Positions 5,279 through 5,543 of a stretch of DNA of 5,543 nt are shown here, in pieces (position 1 is the first letter of the stretch; every line of letters starts with the position of its first letter). A model generated the notes under the pieces. It was not told the DNA's origin. It saw only the letters and a list, made by a program, of their open reading frames with translations, and searched no databases. Source of the DNA: Quisquiliibacterium sp. (GTDB lineage Bacteria; Pseudomonadota; Gammaproteobacteria; Burkholderiales; Burkholderiaceae_E); assembly GCA_023257915.1 (NCBI GenBank), contig JALRBB010000117.1, forward strand, positions 1-5,543, written 5' to 3'. The translations under genes were made by a program, and so were the position numbers.

Positions 5279-5543
5279 CCCCCGACAACTGAAGCCGAGC
5301 GAACTGGTCCGGCTGCTGAACTCAACGCCGCTGGGTGAAGTGACCAGTGAGCGGCAGCTCTATCGTGATCGCCAGCGGGCCGGGTTCAGGATTGGCGACG
5401 GGAACCGCGTCCGCGATTTGCACGATGAGATGGGGGAAGAAGACTTTCCCGAAGTGGTGAAACTTTTTCTGGAAGAAGCGGAAGAGGTAGTTGAACGTCT
5501 GAGCGATACCCCAGAAGAGACAGGAAAACTTGAGCAGGATCTG
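5268..5543 (+). CDS. Hypothetical protein, 3' truncated by the window edge
   Basis: At least 92 codons are open to the end of the window. The GTG start at 5268 follows GGGGA (5256-5260) with 7 nt spacing and overlaps the previous gene by 11 bases. The N-terminal half (PSELVRLLNSTPLGEV, then SERQLYRDRQRAGFRIGDG) looks like a helix-turn-helix followed by a short wing, so DNA binding is possible. The visible C-terminal part (from about residue 52) is strongly acidic and helical (EEDFPEVVKLFLEEAEEVVERL). No family can be named from this fragment. The position directly after another small gene is compatible with a phage- or plasmid-like transcription unit whose larger genes lie beyond the window. 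Confidence 0.6.
   Translation, partial: MAIDPRQLKPSELVRLLNSTPLGEVTSERQLYRDRQRAGFRIGDGNRVRDLHDEMGEEDFPEVVKLFLEEAEEVVERLSDTPEETGKLEQDL

Noticed and set aside
1..5543. Search for merA, merB, transposase, integrase, IS ends, tRNA or CRISPR repeats
   Set aside because: No reading frame has the matching motifs, and no terminal inverted repeats or spaced direct repeats of the right kind were seen by eye.

Overview
The window looks like an accessory region of a high-GC Gram-negative bacterium. The domain fusions and the style of the small hypothetical genes suggest Planctomycetota, but nothing in the window is diagnostic, so this is an inference. No rRNA, tRNA, transposase, integrase or CRISPR array was seen.

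Layout. (1) Positions 1-1014 hold the 3' part of a plus-strand DNA methyltransferase of the phage/plasmid ParB-methylase type. (2) Positions 986-3360 hold a compact mercury-type unit. A minus-strand merR carries all three Hg(II)-binding cysteines at the spacing of Tn501 MerR. It faces a divergent plus-strand pair across a 126-bp gap that contains a MerR-type operator/promoter. The first gene of the pair encodes an unusual 498-residue fusion: a CopZ-like Zn/[2Fe-2S] domain, then a complete MerT transporter, then two MerP-like heavy-metal-associated (HMA) domains. The second, translationally coupled by a 4-base overlap, encodes a 104-residue exported protein with two copies of a four-cysteine repeat. 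There is no merA or merB in the unit. (3) Positions 3361-3481 form a short convergent gap with two GC-rich hairpins. (4) Positions 3482-4938 hold four small minus-strand genes in series, including a zinc-ribbon protein and a protein with a HARE-HTH domain. (5) From 5066 to the window end are two overlapping plus-strand genes, the second cut by the edge; both are unrecognised.

How they fit. MerR should sense Hg(II) and switch on the divergent promoter. The fusion has the parts to capture metal outside with its HMA domains, pass it through MerT, and receive it inside with the N-terminal CopZ-like domain. The small Cys-rich protein could be an additional metal binder outside the membrane. The detoxifying enzyme must be elsewhere, or the system works differently from classical mer. 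The unit sits between phage- or plasmid-like genes, which suggests a cargo cassette in a mobile element.
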